From Pedobacter sp. V48 (GTDB taxonomy: Bacteria > Bacteroidota > Bacteroidia > Sphingobacteriales > Sphingobacteriaceae): DNA of 59,282 nt. The position numbers and the translations under genes were made by a program. The notes under the pieces are model-generated. The model had not been told where the DNA came from. It made no database searches and saw nothing but the letters and a program-made list of their open reading frames with translations. Within the stretch, counting starts at the first letter, position 1; every line of letters starts with the position of its first letter. Location of the stretch: assembly GCF_000523515.1 (NCBI RefSeq), contig NZ_AWRU01000034.1, forward strand, positions 3,293 through 62,574, written 5' to 3'. Of the stretch, positions 26,258 to 36,491 are shown in pieces.

Positions 26258-27571
26258 ATGAGAAAAGCTCTTTACTTCTTTTTTGTGCTTCTAATTGCAC
26301 AGCAGGCAAATGCACAGGACATCAATAAAATAATTACAAAAGATTATGTTGACAGACTAATCAAAACCCTTAGCAGTGATGACATGCAGGGCAGAGGAAC
26401 ATTTACACCAGGAATAGACAAAGCTGCAACTTTTATAGAATCGGAGTTTAAAAGTATTGGACTAAAACCTCTTGAAGGAGAAAATGGTTATCGCCAATCC
26501 TTTTTCAAATATCAATTGAAACCGGAGGCTACCTCTGTTACAATTGATGGTGCAACCATTGATCCGGCAAACATATTGGTATTTGGAAACACTTCAGAAA
26601 GCCTAGCTTTTAACAACACCAACAGCGATGGATGGATAAAACTTGACCTCTCTAAACCCTTTATGGATCAGTTCAGACCAATTAGCAGAAGCGGGAAGAA
26701 ACAGTTGATATTGGTTGATGCAAAATTTGCAGATGCCTTTAACAGGATCAAAGGGTATCTTGACAAGGGTAGCATATTGGACGAAAAAGATTTAAATGCC
26801 AAGTCAACTGCTCTTGTTTTTGTCCTTGATAAGGACACTGTAGCAAGCGACTTTAAAGTAGACTTGAAGAACTCTTTTGCAAAAATGCCTTTATTCAATG
26901 TTGCAGGGATGATTCCTGGCAAATCTAAAGCCAAAGAATTAGTAATCTTTTCGGGTCATTATGACCACCTTGGGATTATTAAAGCTGATGGACAAGACAG
27001 TATTGCAAACGGTGCAGATGATGATGCATCAGGCACAACAGCAATGATCGCTTTAGCCAAGTACTACAAGAAGTTAAACAATAACGAGCGCACCCTAATA
27101 TTTGTAGCCTTTACAGCAGAAGAGATTGGAGGTTTTGGAGCCAGACATTTCTCGGAAAAATTAAATCCGGATGATGTTGCAGCCATGTTTAATATAGAAA
27201 TGATTGGTAAGGACAGTAAGTTTGGTAAAAACACAGCATTCATAACAGGCTATGATAAATCAGATTTTGGCCAGATCTTACAGAAAAACTTAAAGGGAAC
27301 AGAATTTACTTTTCACCCTGACCCTTATCCACAACAAAACCTGTTCTATAGAAGCGACAATGCAACATTAGCCGCCCTTGGCGTTCCGGCACATACGATA
27401 AGCACGGATCAAATAGATACCGATAAGTTTTATCACACCGTAAAAGACGAATATAGCACCCTTGATTCAGACAATATATTGTCGACCATTAAAGGTATTG
27501 CCAAGAGTGCAATAAGCATTATAAAAGGTATTGATACGCCAACAAGAATTCCTAAACTGGAAAATAACTAA
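26258..27571 (+). CDS. M28-family zinc aminopeptidase, secreted
   Basis: 437 residues with signal peptide (cleavage after NANAQ). Zinc-binding set of M28: GHYDHLG (His, Asp), NGADDDASGTTAM (bridging Asp), FTAEEIGGFGARH (catalytic Glu and zinc Glu), EMIG, and a final His in KFYHTVKDEYSTLD. An inserted PA-like segment sits before the catalytic domain. It probably acts in the periplasm. Five bases follow DUF4407, so the two may be co-transcribed. Confidence 0.87.
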   Translation: MRKALYFFFVLLIAQQANAQDINKIITKDYVDRLIKTLSSDDMQGRGTFTPGIDKAATFIESEFKSIGLKPLEGENGYRQSFFKYQLKPEATSVTIDGATIDPANILVFGNTSESLAFNNTNSDGWIKLDLSKPFMDQFRPISRSGKKQLILVDAKFADAFNRIKGYLDKGSILDEKDLNAKSTALVFVLDKDTVASDFKVDLKNSFAKMPLFNVAGMIPGKSKAKELVIFSGHYDHLGIIKADGQDSIANGADDDASGTTAMIALAKYYKKLNNNERTLIFVAFTAEEIGGFGARHFSEKLNPDDVAAMFNIEMIGKDSKFGKNTAFITGYDKSDFGQILQKNLKGTEFTFHPDPYPQQNLFYRSDNATLAALGVPAHTISTDQIDTDKFYHTVKDEYSTLDSDNILSTIKGIAKSAISIIKGIDTPTRIPKLENN

Positions 27572-27573
27572 GC

Positions 27574-28071
27574 CTATAAGATGGGTTTTTCCATCACATA
27601 GTCATCCATAACGAAACCGTTTCCGATATCAAGGACAACGGTTTCTTTTATTATAAAACCTGCTCTTTCATAAAAATCTTTAGCCTTATTGTTCTTATTA
27701 ACATTTAACTGAAGGGATTTGCCCCCTTCTCTTTTTACCAGGTTAAAAACTTCGTTTATCAATAGCTTACCTACACCCCGCCCGTGCGTTTGCGGCAAAA
27801 CATATAACTTATGTAGTTTATAAGCATGGCTTTCAGGCTCTATAACCGAAAACCCTGCAAAACCCAGGTCTTCATTATCTTCCTCAGCTATCAAAAATGT
27901 ATGCCCCTTCTCCAATTGCGAAAGCAACTCTCCCCGGTTATACATTTTCTCTAACATATAATCAATCTGTTCGGTTGAAAGATATTCGGTATACGTAATT
28001 CGCCATGTCCTATCTGCCAGATCCTGAATAGTGGCAATATCCTCTTCTTTTGCTTTCCTTAAAATTATCAT
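27574..28071 (-). CDS. GNAT-family N-acetyltransferase
   Basis: 165 residues covering the whole GNAT fold. The acetyl-CoA loop is LPQTHGRGVGKLLI (Q/RxxGxG/A), preceded by a strand (AYKLHKLYVL) and followed by NKNNKAKDFYERAGF near the C-terminus. Substrate unknown. Confidence 0.85.
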   Translation of the reverse strand: MIILRKAKEEDIATIQDLADRTWRITYTEYLSTEQIDYMLEKMYNRGELLSQLEKGHTFLIAEEDNEDLGFAGFSVIEPESHAYKLHKLYVLPQTHGRGVGKLLINEVFNLVKREGGKSLQLNVNKNNKAKDFYERAGFIIKETVVLDIGNGFVMDDYVMEKPIL

Positions 28072-28089
28072 AAAAGCTTCTTTATCTAA

Positions 28090-28650
28090 TTATAATACCT
28101 CACTAATAAACAGATATGGTACGTTGAATATGAACTCCACAAAACCATCATTTATTACCTCAAAAGCATTATTTTCTGTTTGCTTTAAATTACTTGTTTC
28201 AAAATAAGAGACAACTTCAATATTAAAAATGCTGCCTTTGGGTTTCCATACTTTAAATCCCGATTTAATAGCGTATGATTTTTCAGTTTCAGTAAATACC
28301 ACAATGTTTATCGCATCAATATAACTTCCCAGCTCCCTTAAGTCGCTTTTTGAATCAATAACATTTACTGCAGGGTATTTTTCAGCAATCAAATAATCTA
28401 AAACAGCATCTAATTCCTCCGATTTAGCATGAATTACTTTGGTATTTTCCTGAAAGTCCTGATCATTTGAATTGACGACGATATCAACTTTTAGACCCAG
28501 ACTGATGGCTTTCTCATAAACCGCAGCACTAACTATTAAAGTTGGGCTCCACTCCAGCAGCTGACCTAAATATTCTTCATTAAAGGCCCCTAAATAGTGG
28601 ATATATAGTGCCGGCTCTTGTTTTTCCCGAATGATGTGATGTGATGACAT
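28090..28650 (-). CDS. Hypothetical protein, possibly thiamine-pyrophosphokinase-like
   Basis: 186 residues, no signal peptide. The N-terminal part (SSHHIIREKQEPALYI ... LVSAAVYEKAISLGLKVDIVV) and the later LDYLIAEKYPAVNVID recall the N-terminal Rossmann-like domain of thiamine pyrophosphokinases in Bacteroidota, but the acidic catalytic GDFDS-type motif is replaced by NSNDQDF. It may be a non-catalytic relative. It is 18 bases from the GNAT gene. Confidence 0.5.
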   Translation of the reverse strand: MSSHHIIREKQEPALYIHYLGAFNEEYLGQLLEWSPTLIVSAAVYEKAISLGLKVDIVVNSNDQDFQENTKVIHAKSEELDAVLDYLIAEKYPAVNVIDSKSDLRELGSYIDAINIVVFTETEKSYAIKSGFKVWKPKGSIFNIEVVSYFETSNLKQTENNAFEVINDGFVEFIFNVPYLFISEVL

Positions 28651-28690
28651 ACAGCAAATATATCCTAATATTCTTTTTTATTTTTACTAT

Positions 28691-29596
28691 TCAGATCAAA
28701 GACATGCTTTTCATCCAGAAAATACATCGTCCAAACCATTCATCAAAAGAAGGAGCAGTTAAAAAACCATGCTCTCCTTTTGCGTAAATATGCAATTCTC
28801 CTGATACCTTGTTTTCTTTAAGAGCGCTGTAAAACTCAACACTATTAGCTACAGGCACCACCTTGTCAGCATCCGAATGAATTAAAATCGTTGGTGGCGT
28901 TTCTGCTGTTACCTGCAACTCATTAGAGTAAAGCCTTATCTTTTCTTCTGTTGGAGAAGGACCAAGAAGATTGTCTCTGGATCCAATATGACCAATCTTG
29001 TCGGTAAAAGAAATGACCGGATTTATAAGTAGCATAAAATCTGGCCTAACACTAATCCCTTCCCCATTTTCTATAACCAAGGTGTTAAAATGAGTGCCCG
29101 CCGTTGCGGCCAGATGACCGCCTGCGGAAAAGCCCAGAATACCTATCTTTTTGGGGTCAATGCCCCATTCTTTAGCCCGCTTCCTCACTATCTTAATTGC
29201 CTGTTGCGCATCTTGCAGAGGCCCGATGGACTTGTCCAACATTGTTTTATCGTTCGGCAACCTGTACTTTAATACAAAAGCCGTTACCCCCATTTTCGCA
29301 AACGCTCTGGCTGCATCACTACCTTCTCTTTTGGTAAGCAATACATGATAGCCGCCACCAGGACAAATGACAACTGCAGTTCCATTTGCCATGCCCTTTG
29401 GAGGTAAAAAAACAGAAAGGGTAGGCACAGATACGTTAGAAGTAAGGCTATCTACATCTGAATTAGCAACCCTCTGTTCTTCGTTTTTTACAGATTTAGA
29501 ATTTGGTACTTTGCCTTGATATAATGGAATTACCTGTTGCGCATTGCAGTATGGCACCAAAAAAACCAGCGATAAGAAGACAAAGTACTTTACCAT
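28691..29596 (-). CDS. Secreted alpha/beta hydrolase (esterase-like)
   Basis: 301 residues with a signal peptide (CNAQ). Nucleophile Ser157 in GFSAGG, acid at Asp242 or 244 (HSDADKVVP), His276 (GEHGF). The oxyanion segment is CPGGGYH at 79-84. This arrangement is typical of Bacteroidota carbohydrate esterases of the acetyl-xylan-esterase/BD-FAE type. It follows the ThuA fusion gene by 7 bases, so they probably form a sugar-degradation unit. Confidence 0.82.
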   Translation of the reverse strand: MVKYFVFLSLVFLVPYCNAQQVIPLYQGKVPNSKSVKNEEQRVANSDVDSLTSNVSVPTLSVFLPPKGMANGTAVVICPGGGYHVLLTKREGSDAARAFAKMGVTAFVLKYRLPNDKTMLDKSIGPLQDAQQAIKIVRKRAKEWGIDPKKIGILGFSAGGHLAATAGTHFNTLVIENGEGISVRPDFMLLINPVISFTDKIGHIGSRDNLLGPSPTEEKIRLYSNELQVTAETPPTILIHSDADKVVPVANSVEFYSALKENKVSGELHIYAKGEHGFLTAPSFDEWFGRCIFWMKSMSLI

Positions 29597-29603
29597 AAAA
29601 TTC

Positions 29604-32600
29604 TTATTCGAAATTGATCCAATCTATACTTATCAAATCCCTATTTGGTGGGGTATTCTTTAAAAACACGAAATAAAGATCATGTTTACCGCCCGGGTTT
29701 TTTATGGAAGTGCTTAACTCAGTATACTTTTCCCAATTACCTGTGGAGGTAAAATTAGCTGTACTAATTACTTCGCCTTTTGGAGAATCAATATGGACCT
29801 CTATGGTTCCACTATGATTTGCTGATGCATAATAGTAGGTAAGTTTACCAATATTCTTAAGGTCAATATTTTTGAACACGATATAAGACTTATTATGGAT
29901 GCTACCCACGTACCTGTCACTTTTATCGACGTTATTGAAAACATCTGCATCTTCTGCCTGTACTTTTGCCGGACGCAGCACAATCGTTTCCTTTTTTGTT
30001 AAAGGAGTTATCGCTCCACCTTTGTCAGTATACGACGCAGAGAAAATGTATCTACCCTGATCTTTATTGTCTAAATGCTGTTTTAAAGCAACGAATCCTT
30101 GTTGTGGCAACGCAGCATTTGTTTTTTTGGCATTTAAGCTTAAAATATATTTAACAATCTCAGTAGCATCATCATTAGAAATCTGAGGGTGTGCACTCAT
30201 TGCATGTTCTCCCCAAACACCACCACCTCCAACAATGATCTTCTTAGCCAAGCGACTTACAGCATCTTTATTACCGGTATAACGTTGTGCAACCTGCATA
30301 AATGAAGGGCCAACTGACTTACCGTTTATCTGGTGGCAAGCTTTACAATCGCTTTTAGCAACTAAAGATTTACCAAAATTATATGTTGGTGTAATCTCCT
30401 GATGGCCTACCAATACCTGGTTGCTTTCTACCTTTGCAATAAAATCAAGGTTCACCTTTACTTTTTTTGCATCAATAACCTTATCCTCATTATCCTTTAC
30501 ATCAACTTTATAATTAAAGTTAGTCGCCTTAGGGAAAAAGAAAGAGGTATTACTGGTTGTATTTATTGCTACCTGAGGCATCGTATTACCTACCTTAATC
30601 ACAACCGTATCCAACCCGCTTTTACCCGCTGCATCAGTTACTTTTAAAATAGCGTTGTATATGCCATTTTTTTGAAATGTATAGTTAACATTTTGTTCTG
30701 TTGATGCGATCTTGTTTCCTTCAAAGCTCCACTCGTACGACAGTTTATCATCATCGTCATTATCATAACTCTTCGAGGTAAAAGCGACTTTGTATGGAGC
30801 AATTCCAATAGTATCTTTTGTTTCAATTTTAGCAAACGGGGCACGGTTTCCACCATTGTAATCAATACGAACCAAACGGGCATCAACGTTATCTATCCCA
30901 TATACCGATCCATATTCCAACATATAAAATGATCCTTCTGGTCCAACTTCTATGTCTATAGGGCGTCTAAAATCGCCATTGGTTTCCATAAAAGGCTCCA
31001 TACGTACATAGTTTTGATTCTCATCCATACGCACTGCAAATACCCAATTCCTCATCCAATCGTACATAAAAAGTGCTTTATCATAATACTCTGGGAACTT
31101 GGTATCAGATTTAAGCGCTGCATTATAATGATATACAGGCCCGCCCATAGCACATCTTCCGCCTTGCCCCAAAGCAGGGAATTCTTCTGATCTGTTATAA
31201 GGATACCACACCATCGCTTTTTGAGCTGGTGGCAATATTTGAGCACCGGTACTATATGGAGAATTGTTTGCAGGACCGTTTACATCAAAGAAATCTCCAA
31301 CTTTTTTGGTTGCAAAATCATACTCTTTATAAGCCTTATTATCACCAACAAAATATGGCCAGCCATAATTTCCAGCTTTTTTTGCCTGATTAAATTCATC
31401 GTATCCACGTGGGCCCTGCAAACCATCAGTACCAGAATCCGGCCCAACCTCTCCCCAATACACTATAGAAGTTTCAGGATCTACAGACATTCTATAAGGA
31501 TTACGACAACCCATTACATAAATTTCAGGACGTGTTTTTGGGGTTCCTTTAGCAAATAAATTTCCTTCAGGAATAGTGTAACTTCCATCTGCCTCAGGAT
31601 GAATCCGCAGGATCTTGCCACGCAAGTCGTTTGTATTTCCTGCTGATCTTTCTGCATCAAACGTTAAGCGATTATCCCTTCTATCAATAGGAGCAAAACC
31701 ATCCGATTCAAACGGTACAGTATTATCCCCGGTTGAGATATATAGATTCTTGTACTTATCCCAGGCTAAAGAACCACCTGTATGGGCACTTACTTCAAGA
31801 TCAATTGGAACCTCTATAATCACCTGTTCAGATTTAAGGTCAAGCTCATTCTCCTTACTAATTTTAAAGCGAGAAATATGTTGTTTGTACTTATCCTCCG
31901 TAGAAGCGGTGTAAAAGAAATACAAATAGTCATTTGTTGCAAAATCAGGATCAATAGTCATCCCTAACAATCCATTAAGGTATTTATCTACAGCCTTCAC
32001 AGGAAATTTGTAAACCAATGTAGTTTTACCATCGGCGGGGTTGTATACGTAAAAATTACCGGCGCGCTCGATAAAAAACACCCTGCCGTCAGGAGCTACA
32101 GATAATTCCATAGGCTCATTTAAATCATTAGATAAAACTGTTTTAGTAAAACGGTTATCCTCTGGCTTTTTAACTGCGTATGCTTTTGAATAATCTAATG
32201 TAACATTAGTACCAATGGCATACTTAATACCCCCAAGGAGGTGACTTAAAAATAACGGTTCGATAAAGCTTTCATCGGTATGTCCTCCACCTGTATAAAA
32301 AGCACGGCCACCATCAAATTCATGGTACCAGGCAATAGGGTGGTTCTCTCCATTTTCTCCACCTTCGTAGCTATCTTCATCTAATTTAGCAAGAACCTTT
32401 ATATCGTCTTGTATGCTCTTATAGTTATACCATTCATCTGTACGATCCCATCTTTTTGGAAGACCTTTGGTAGATATATGGGTAGTGTCAATCACATCAA
32501 TAGTTGCCTTACGCACATTAGGATTACCCGGATGGCTTTTAAAATAAGCACCAACCAGCTTATTATACCATGGCCAATCGTATTCTGTATCAGCAGCAGC

Positions 32601-33002
32601 ATGAACTCCGGCGTAACCACCACCAGATTGAATATATCTTTCAAAAGCTACCTGCTCATCGGCATTTAACACATTCATAGTGGTGCTTAAAAAGATTACA
32701 GCGCTATAATTTTTTAAACTATCCTGAACAAAATAGGCTGAATTCTTAGTTGTATCTACAATAAAATTATTTTCCTTACCCAGCTTTTGTATAGCGGCAA
32801 TACCGGCTGGAATAGAAGAGTGATAAAAGCCCTTGGTTTTTGAAAACACCAGGATACGGGCCGGTTTTGTAGGTATAGCAACACTAGAAACAGGAGTCGC
32901 AGGTGTTTTAGGCGCTACCGTTTTGCAGGCATAAAATACAACAGAAGTGCAAACTGTTGAGAATACAGCAAGGTAAATTTTAAAGTATTTAGTTTTAAGC
33001 AT
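29604..33002 (-). CDS. ThuA / PQQ-type dehydrogenase / PKD / cytochrome c / CBM fusion
   Basis: 1132 residues, a lipoprotein (VVFYAC lipobox). Domains in order: ThuA (about 48-265, class I glutaminase-like fold, with HAAADTEYDW and the FYTGGGHTDES segment), a glucose/sorbosone-dehydrogenase-like propeller (about 290-690), a PKD-like domain (about 700-785, FTSKSYDNDDDDKLSYEWSF), a class I cytochrome c with heme motif CKACH at 886-890 and likely Met ligand in HAMSAHP, and a C-terminal carbohydrate-binding-like module (about 1000-1132). It probably oxidises a sugar in the periplasm or at the surface and passes electrons to the heme. Such fusions are common in Bacteroidota; the substrate is unknown. 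Confidence 0.85.
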   Translation of the reverse strand: MLKTKYFKIYLAVFSTVCTSVVFYACKTVAPKTPATPVSSVAIPTKPARILVFSKTKGFYHSSIPAGIAAIQKLGKENNFIVDTTKNSAYFVQDSLKNYSAVIFLSTTMNVLNADEQVAFERYIQSGGGYAGVHAAADTEYDWPWYNKLVGAYFKSHPGNPNVRKATIDVIDTTHISTKGLPKRWDRTDEWYNYKSIQDDIKVLAKLDEDSYEGGENGENHPIAWYHEFDGGRAFYTGGGHTDESFIEPLFLSHLLGGIKYAIGTNVTLDYSKAYAVKKPEDNRFTKTVLSNDLNEPMELSVAPDGRVFFIERAGNFYVYNPADGKTTLVYKFPVKAVDKYLNGLLGMTIDPDFATNDYLYFFYTASTEDKYKQHISRFKISKENELDLKSEQVIIEVPIDLEVSAHTGGSLAWDKYKNLYISTGDNTVPFESDGFAPIDRRDNRLTFDAERSAGNTNDLRGKILRIHPEADGSYTIPEGNLFAKGTPKTRPEIYVMGCRNPYRMSVDPETSIVYWGEVGPDSGTDGLQGPRGYDEFNQAKKAGNYGWPYFVGDNKAYKEYDFATKKVGDFFDVNGPANNSPYSTGAQILPPAQKAMVWYPYNRSEEFPALGQGGRCAMGGPVYHYNAALKSDTKFPEYYDKALFMYDWMRNWVFAVRMDENQNYVRMEPFMETNGDFRRPIDIEVGPEGSFYMLEYGSVYGIDNVDARLVRIDYNGGNRAPFAKIETKDTIGIAPYKVAFTSKSYDNDDDDKLSYEWSFEGNKIASTEQNVNYTFQKNGIYNAILKVTDAAGKSGLDTVVIKVGNTMPQVAINTTSNTSFFFPKATNFNYKVDVKDNEDKVIDAKKVKVNLDFIAKVESNQVLVGHQEITPTYNFGKSLVAKSDCKACHQINGKSVGPSFMQVAQRYTGNKDAVSRLAKKIIVGGGGVWGEHAMSAHPQISNDDATEIVKYILSLNAKKTNAALPQQGFVALKQHLDNKDQGRYIFSASYTDKGGAITPLTKKETIVLRPAKVQAEDADVFNNVDKSDRYVGSIHNKSYIVFKNIDLKNIGKLTYYYASANHSGTIEVHIDSPKGEVISTANFTSTGNWEKYTELSTSIKNPGGKHDLYFVFLKNTPPNRDLISIDWINFE

Positions 33003-33220
33003 AAAAATACTGGGTTAATGTGACTCCCGGCCAAAAGAATTTTAAAGCAGATTGCGAATTAGTAAGCATTCTACTCACAATCATTAGGTTTTGGTTACTA
33101 TTAAGGTCATTTCGAAGTAAACTTAGTAATTATAATGGAAAAATTACGCGTATATATAACAGTTATCTTGTTTTATAATAATTATCATTCAAAATGCTAT
33201 CTTTAGTAAAAATCTGTTCT

Positions 33221-34420
33221 ATGAAAACGCATCTCAAATTACGCTTGCACAAGCTCTTCATCTTATTTTACGCTAGTCTAATCTTAATTTCATGCAAGAA
33301 AGATGACAACTCAGCCCAAACATCTTTGACATCAATAAGCCCCACAGAAGCTGGTTATAATGATTCTATTATTATAACCGGAAAGAATTTCGGTTCAAAC
33401 CCCGAGGTAACAATAAATGATAAAAAATTAGCAGTTGTTAAGGTTGATAATAACACATTAAAAGTAACTATTCCTAAAATGTTAGGCTCAGGTTCTGTAA
33501 ACGTTAGTGTAGGTGGAAAACAATATTCGGGTCCCAATTTCTCCTATAAATACAAAGCAACGGTAATTACAATTGCGGGTAATGGCGAAATAGGAAATGC
33601 TGATGGCGCAGGCTTATCCTCTAGCTTCAACTGTCCTTGGGGCATAACTGTAAATAATGATGGGGATCTTTTCGTAGCAGACAGTTATAACAGACTTATT
33701 AGAAAAATCTCCGCCGGCGACCGATCTGTTTCAAGTATTCAAATTCCTTCTATAATAAATGGAAAGAATTTTTATTCTCCCTACAACATAACTCTTGGAA
33801 ATAATCAGCAAGATTTATATATAACAGATTTTAATAATCATATTTTAAAAATAGATGCCAAAAAGGAATCTACAGTAATTTATAACGGGACAATGCCTAC
33901 TACTGGAATAGTTATGGGAAAAGATGGATTTCTATACATAACTAACAATACCAAGGGCACGGTAATGAAACTTAGTACCGATGGAAAAGACTCGCTAATT
34001 CTTGCCCAAGGACTAGTGACACCACGAAGCATTCTTTTCGATAAAAACAATACGCTGTATGTTGCAGCTTATGATATAAGCTCGGCATCCTCTGGTATTT
34101 ATAAAATTGAAAACACTGGCACTGTAAAAGCGGAGATTAGAAGTCAAAATCTAGGAGGGTGGGAAGTCGCAATAGATTCTGAGGGAAATTTTTATAATGC
34201 AGATCATGTTAACAATTGCATTAAAATAATAGAAAAGAACGGACGAATAGTCAAAATTGCTGGTAATGGCCAATCTAAAGATGTTGACGGCATAGGTTTA
34301 AATGCCTCATTTGATGGCCCTACAGGAATCACTATAGATCGTGAAGGGAATCTTTATGTCACCACCTATAACTTTGAAAAGAAGACTGGCAATAAGGTAA
34401 GAAAAATCACCATTGAATAG
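33221..34420 (+). CDS. IPT/TIG and NHL-repeat lipoprotein
   Basis: About 399 residues from the ATG at 33221, which puts a signal peptide and LISCKKD lipobox at the start; an upstream ATG at 33194 would add 9 residues. An IPT/TIG domain (about 40-120, SISPTEAGYNDSIIITGKNFG) is followed by NHL-type repeats (VNNDGDLFVADSYNRLIRKI, IDREGNLYVTTY). It is a predicted surface or periplasmic beta-propeller of unknown ligand, often found near polysaccharide loci. Confidence 0.78.
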   Translation: MKTHLKLRLHKLFILFYASLILISCKKDDNSAQTSLTSISPTEAGYNDSIIITGKNFGSNPEVTINDKKLAVVKVDNNTLKVTIPKMLGSGSVNVSVGGKQYSGPNFSYKYKATVITIAGNGEIGNADGAGLSSSFNCPWGITVNNDGDLFVADSYNRLIRKISAGDRSVSSIQIPSIINGKNFYSPYNITLGNNQQDLYITDFNNHILKIDAKKESTVIYNGTMPTTGIVMGKDGFLYITNNTKGTVMKLSTDGKDSLILAQGLVTPRSILFDKNNTLYVAAYDISSASSGIYKIENTGTVKAEIRSQNLGGWEVAIDSEGNFYNADHVNNCIKIIEKNGRIVKIAGNGQSKDVDGIGLNASFDGPTGITIDREGNLYVTTYNFEKKTGNKVRKITIE

Positions 34421-34465
34421 ACCCTCACTAGTAGACACGGTCCTTAGCTATAATTGTTGCTTTTC

Positions 34466-34801
34466 TCACGCTCTATAAACATAGAACTTCTTATCTCTTA
34501 TAGGCTGCCCTTTAATCTCTAAGTATTCTCCCTTTTTATCTCTGGTATGCTTAATTACGAATGGCTCATCACTTGCTTTGCATGCTTCAAAAGCCAGTTT
34601 TAGTCGATCTATGCGTGTATCGGCACCGACTTTCCATTTTTTATCTAAATACCAAAAATAAGCGGAAACGTTTCTTGTGCTCCCTAGCATTTTTCCATCT
34701 AACCTAATATGAGTTGGGTTTAATTCTTTATAAGAAAGAACTGCTTGAATATAAAATTCACTAAAATCTTTGTATTCAGGAATAACGTTTATTGCGCTCA
34801 T
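34466..34801 (-). CDS. Hypothetical protein
   Basis: 111 residues, soluble and basic toward its C-terminus (RDKKGEYLEIKGQPIRDKKFYVYRA). No recognised domain or signal. It is isolated in orientation from both neighbours. Probably a real gene, from its length and protein-like composition. Confidence 0.5.
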   Translation of the reverse strand: MSAINVIPEYKDFSEFYIQAVLSYKELNPTHIRLDGKMLGSTRNVSAYFWYLDKKWKVGADTRIDRLKLAFEACKASDEPFVIKHTRDKKGEYLEIKGQPIRDKKFYVYRA

Positions 34802-34949
34802 AATTAATTTTTGCGCAATTTACATCATTTCTATTCTGGTGACAATTTTTTAGGAGAATAATCTTATGCTTGTTAACTAATTTAAGGCTTGTAATAAAAA
34901 CTAAAAAACTAATAATTTTAATATATTAATCCTCAACCAAATTACCGCA

Positions 34950-36395
34950 ATGAAAAAATTGAGCGCCTTCCTTATCATCCTTGCATTCCCATATTTACTA
35001 GCGGCACAACAGCTATCTTGCAACTGCCTGGACAATTTAAACGAAGCCATCGTTAAAACTGAAATCAACTATGCTGGCTTCCCCACCAAAGTGAATTCAA
35101 AGACAAAGCCTGACTATGAAAGTCTGGTAACCAACCTCCGCGCAAAGGCGGGAAATGAAAGCAATACAAAAAACTGTTTCTACCTCATAAAAGACTATAT
35201 CAGATTTTTTAAGGACAAACATTTCTCCTTAACCTACCTGAATAAAAATGATTACGACATTGAGACAGAAGACAGTGATGAATCTTACTTCAAAACCCTG
35301 AAACCCGACAACAGCGTTGAGGGTATATGGACTAACCCTGACAGCTCAGTCACCATAGGCATAAAGAAATTTCCAGGAAACGAATACAAAGCTATTATCC
35401 TTCAAGCAAAGGATGAAAAGCTCCCAAAAGGTTTAGTTTATTTTACACTAAAGCCCCACAAAAAGGGTTATCTGTTACAACAATACAATGTATTTAACAG
35501 TATTGATTTTTATGCTCAGCAAAGAGGTGGCCTACTGCAATTGTGGAATTTTTCGCTTTTTGGAAGGATTTTACCAAAACAAATGACCGCTAGCGAAAAA
35601 AGGGAGTTAAACACATGGAAAAACAATAACAATGGATTAGATTTTAATCAGCTAGATCAAGAAACCAGTTATATCAAAATTCCAACCTTCTTTAACAACG
35701 ACAGTAAGATTGAGAAATTGGTTGCAGCAAACGACAAAGCGATTAGAAATAGTAAGTACCTAATCATCGATCTCCGTGGAAATGGAGGAGGCAATTCCGG
35801 CTGGAGTTTTCTATTGCCCTATGTAATGACCAACCCTATTAAACAGGACATTCCGCTACTCCGCATTTCAGAAGACAACGTTCGGATTAAAAGATCAGAG
35901 CTTGAATATCTTGTGAAAAATCCTTTGCCCGAGGCTGCAAAGAAATATTATCCGGATGAATATATAAGCGTACTTAAAAAAATCTATGAAGAGCTCCCTA
36001 ACGCTAAAAGTACCTTTTATGAGGTTCCTGGACTAACGATTCCGATTGATTCTGTTCTCGGAAGTCCTTCCAGAGTAGCACTAATAACTGATGAACTTTG
36101 CGGAAGTTCCGCTGAATACTTTTTTCAATTGATGAAACAAAGCAAAAAGACCACAAGATACGGTTCAAATAGTGTAGGAATGATGGATTACGAAGGTCCG
36201 GCTTCAACCACCCCCCTTCCATGTAAAGAGCTTATTCTAATGATTCCCGTTTCAAAATCGAGCTGGACTGATACAAATCCAATCGATGAGGTTGGCTTTG
36301 GTCCTGATGTCAAGCTTAAAATACCAGGAAAGCAATGGATAGAATACATCGTTAAGGATCTTAAAAAAAGGAGAGGGAGTTCATTCATTAAGTAA
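34950..36395 (+). CDS. S41-family peptidase, secreted
   Basis: 481 residues with a signal peptide ending near LLAAQQ. The C-terminal peptidase domain has LIIDLRGNGGGNSG and, around residue 386, the nucleophile Ser in CGSSAE, followed by RYGSNSVGMMDY. No clear PDZ domain is visible; the N-terminal half is lineage-specific. It resembles S41 C-terminal-processing-like proteases of Bacteroidota acting in the periplasm. Confidence 0.78.
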   Translation: MKKLSAFLIILAFPYLLAAQQLSCNCLDNLNEAIVKTEINYAGFPTKVNSKTKPDYESLVTNLRAKAGNESNTKNCFYLIKDYIRFFKDKHFSLTYLNKNDYDIETEDSDESYFKTLKPDNSVEGIWTNPDSSVTIGIKKFPGNEYKAIILQAKDEKLPKGLVYFTLKPHKKGYLLQQYNVFNSIDFYAQQRGGLLQLWNFSLFGRILPKQMTASEKRELNTWKNNNNGLDFNQLDQETSYIKIPTFFNNDSKIEKLVAANDKAIRNSKYLIIDLRGNGGGNSGWSFLLPYVMTNPIKQDIPLLRISEDNVRIKRSELEYLVKNPLPEAAKKYYPDEYISVLKKIYEELPNAKSTFYEVPGLTIPIDSVLGSPSRVALITDELCGSSAEYFFQLMKQSKKTTRYGSNSVGMMDYEGPASTTPLPCKELILMIPVSKSSWTDTNPIDEVGFGPDVKLKIPGKQWIEYIVKDLKKRRGSSFIK

Positions 36396-36491
36396 ATTTC
36401 CTGATTCATCACATTTTTACCGTTGTTCATCACATTTTAATAAATCAGTTCATCTAAAGGTTATTATTGTGTGTTAAAAAAACAATCCGGT

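Noticed and set aside
28090..28650. Functional thiamine pyrophosphokinase
   Set aside because: The acidic catalytic motif is not present; only a weak N-terminal resemblance remains.
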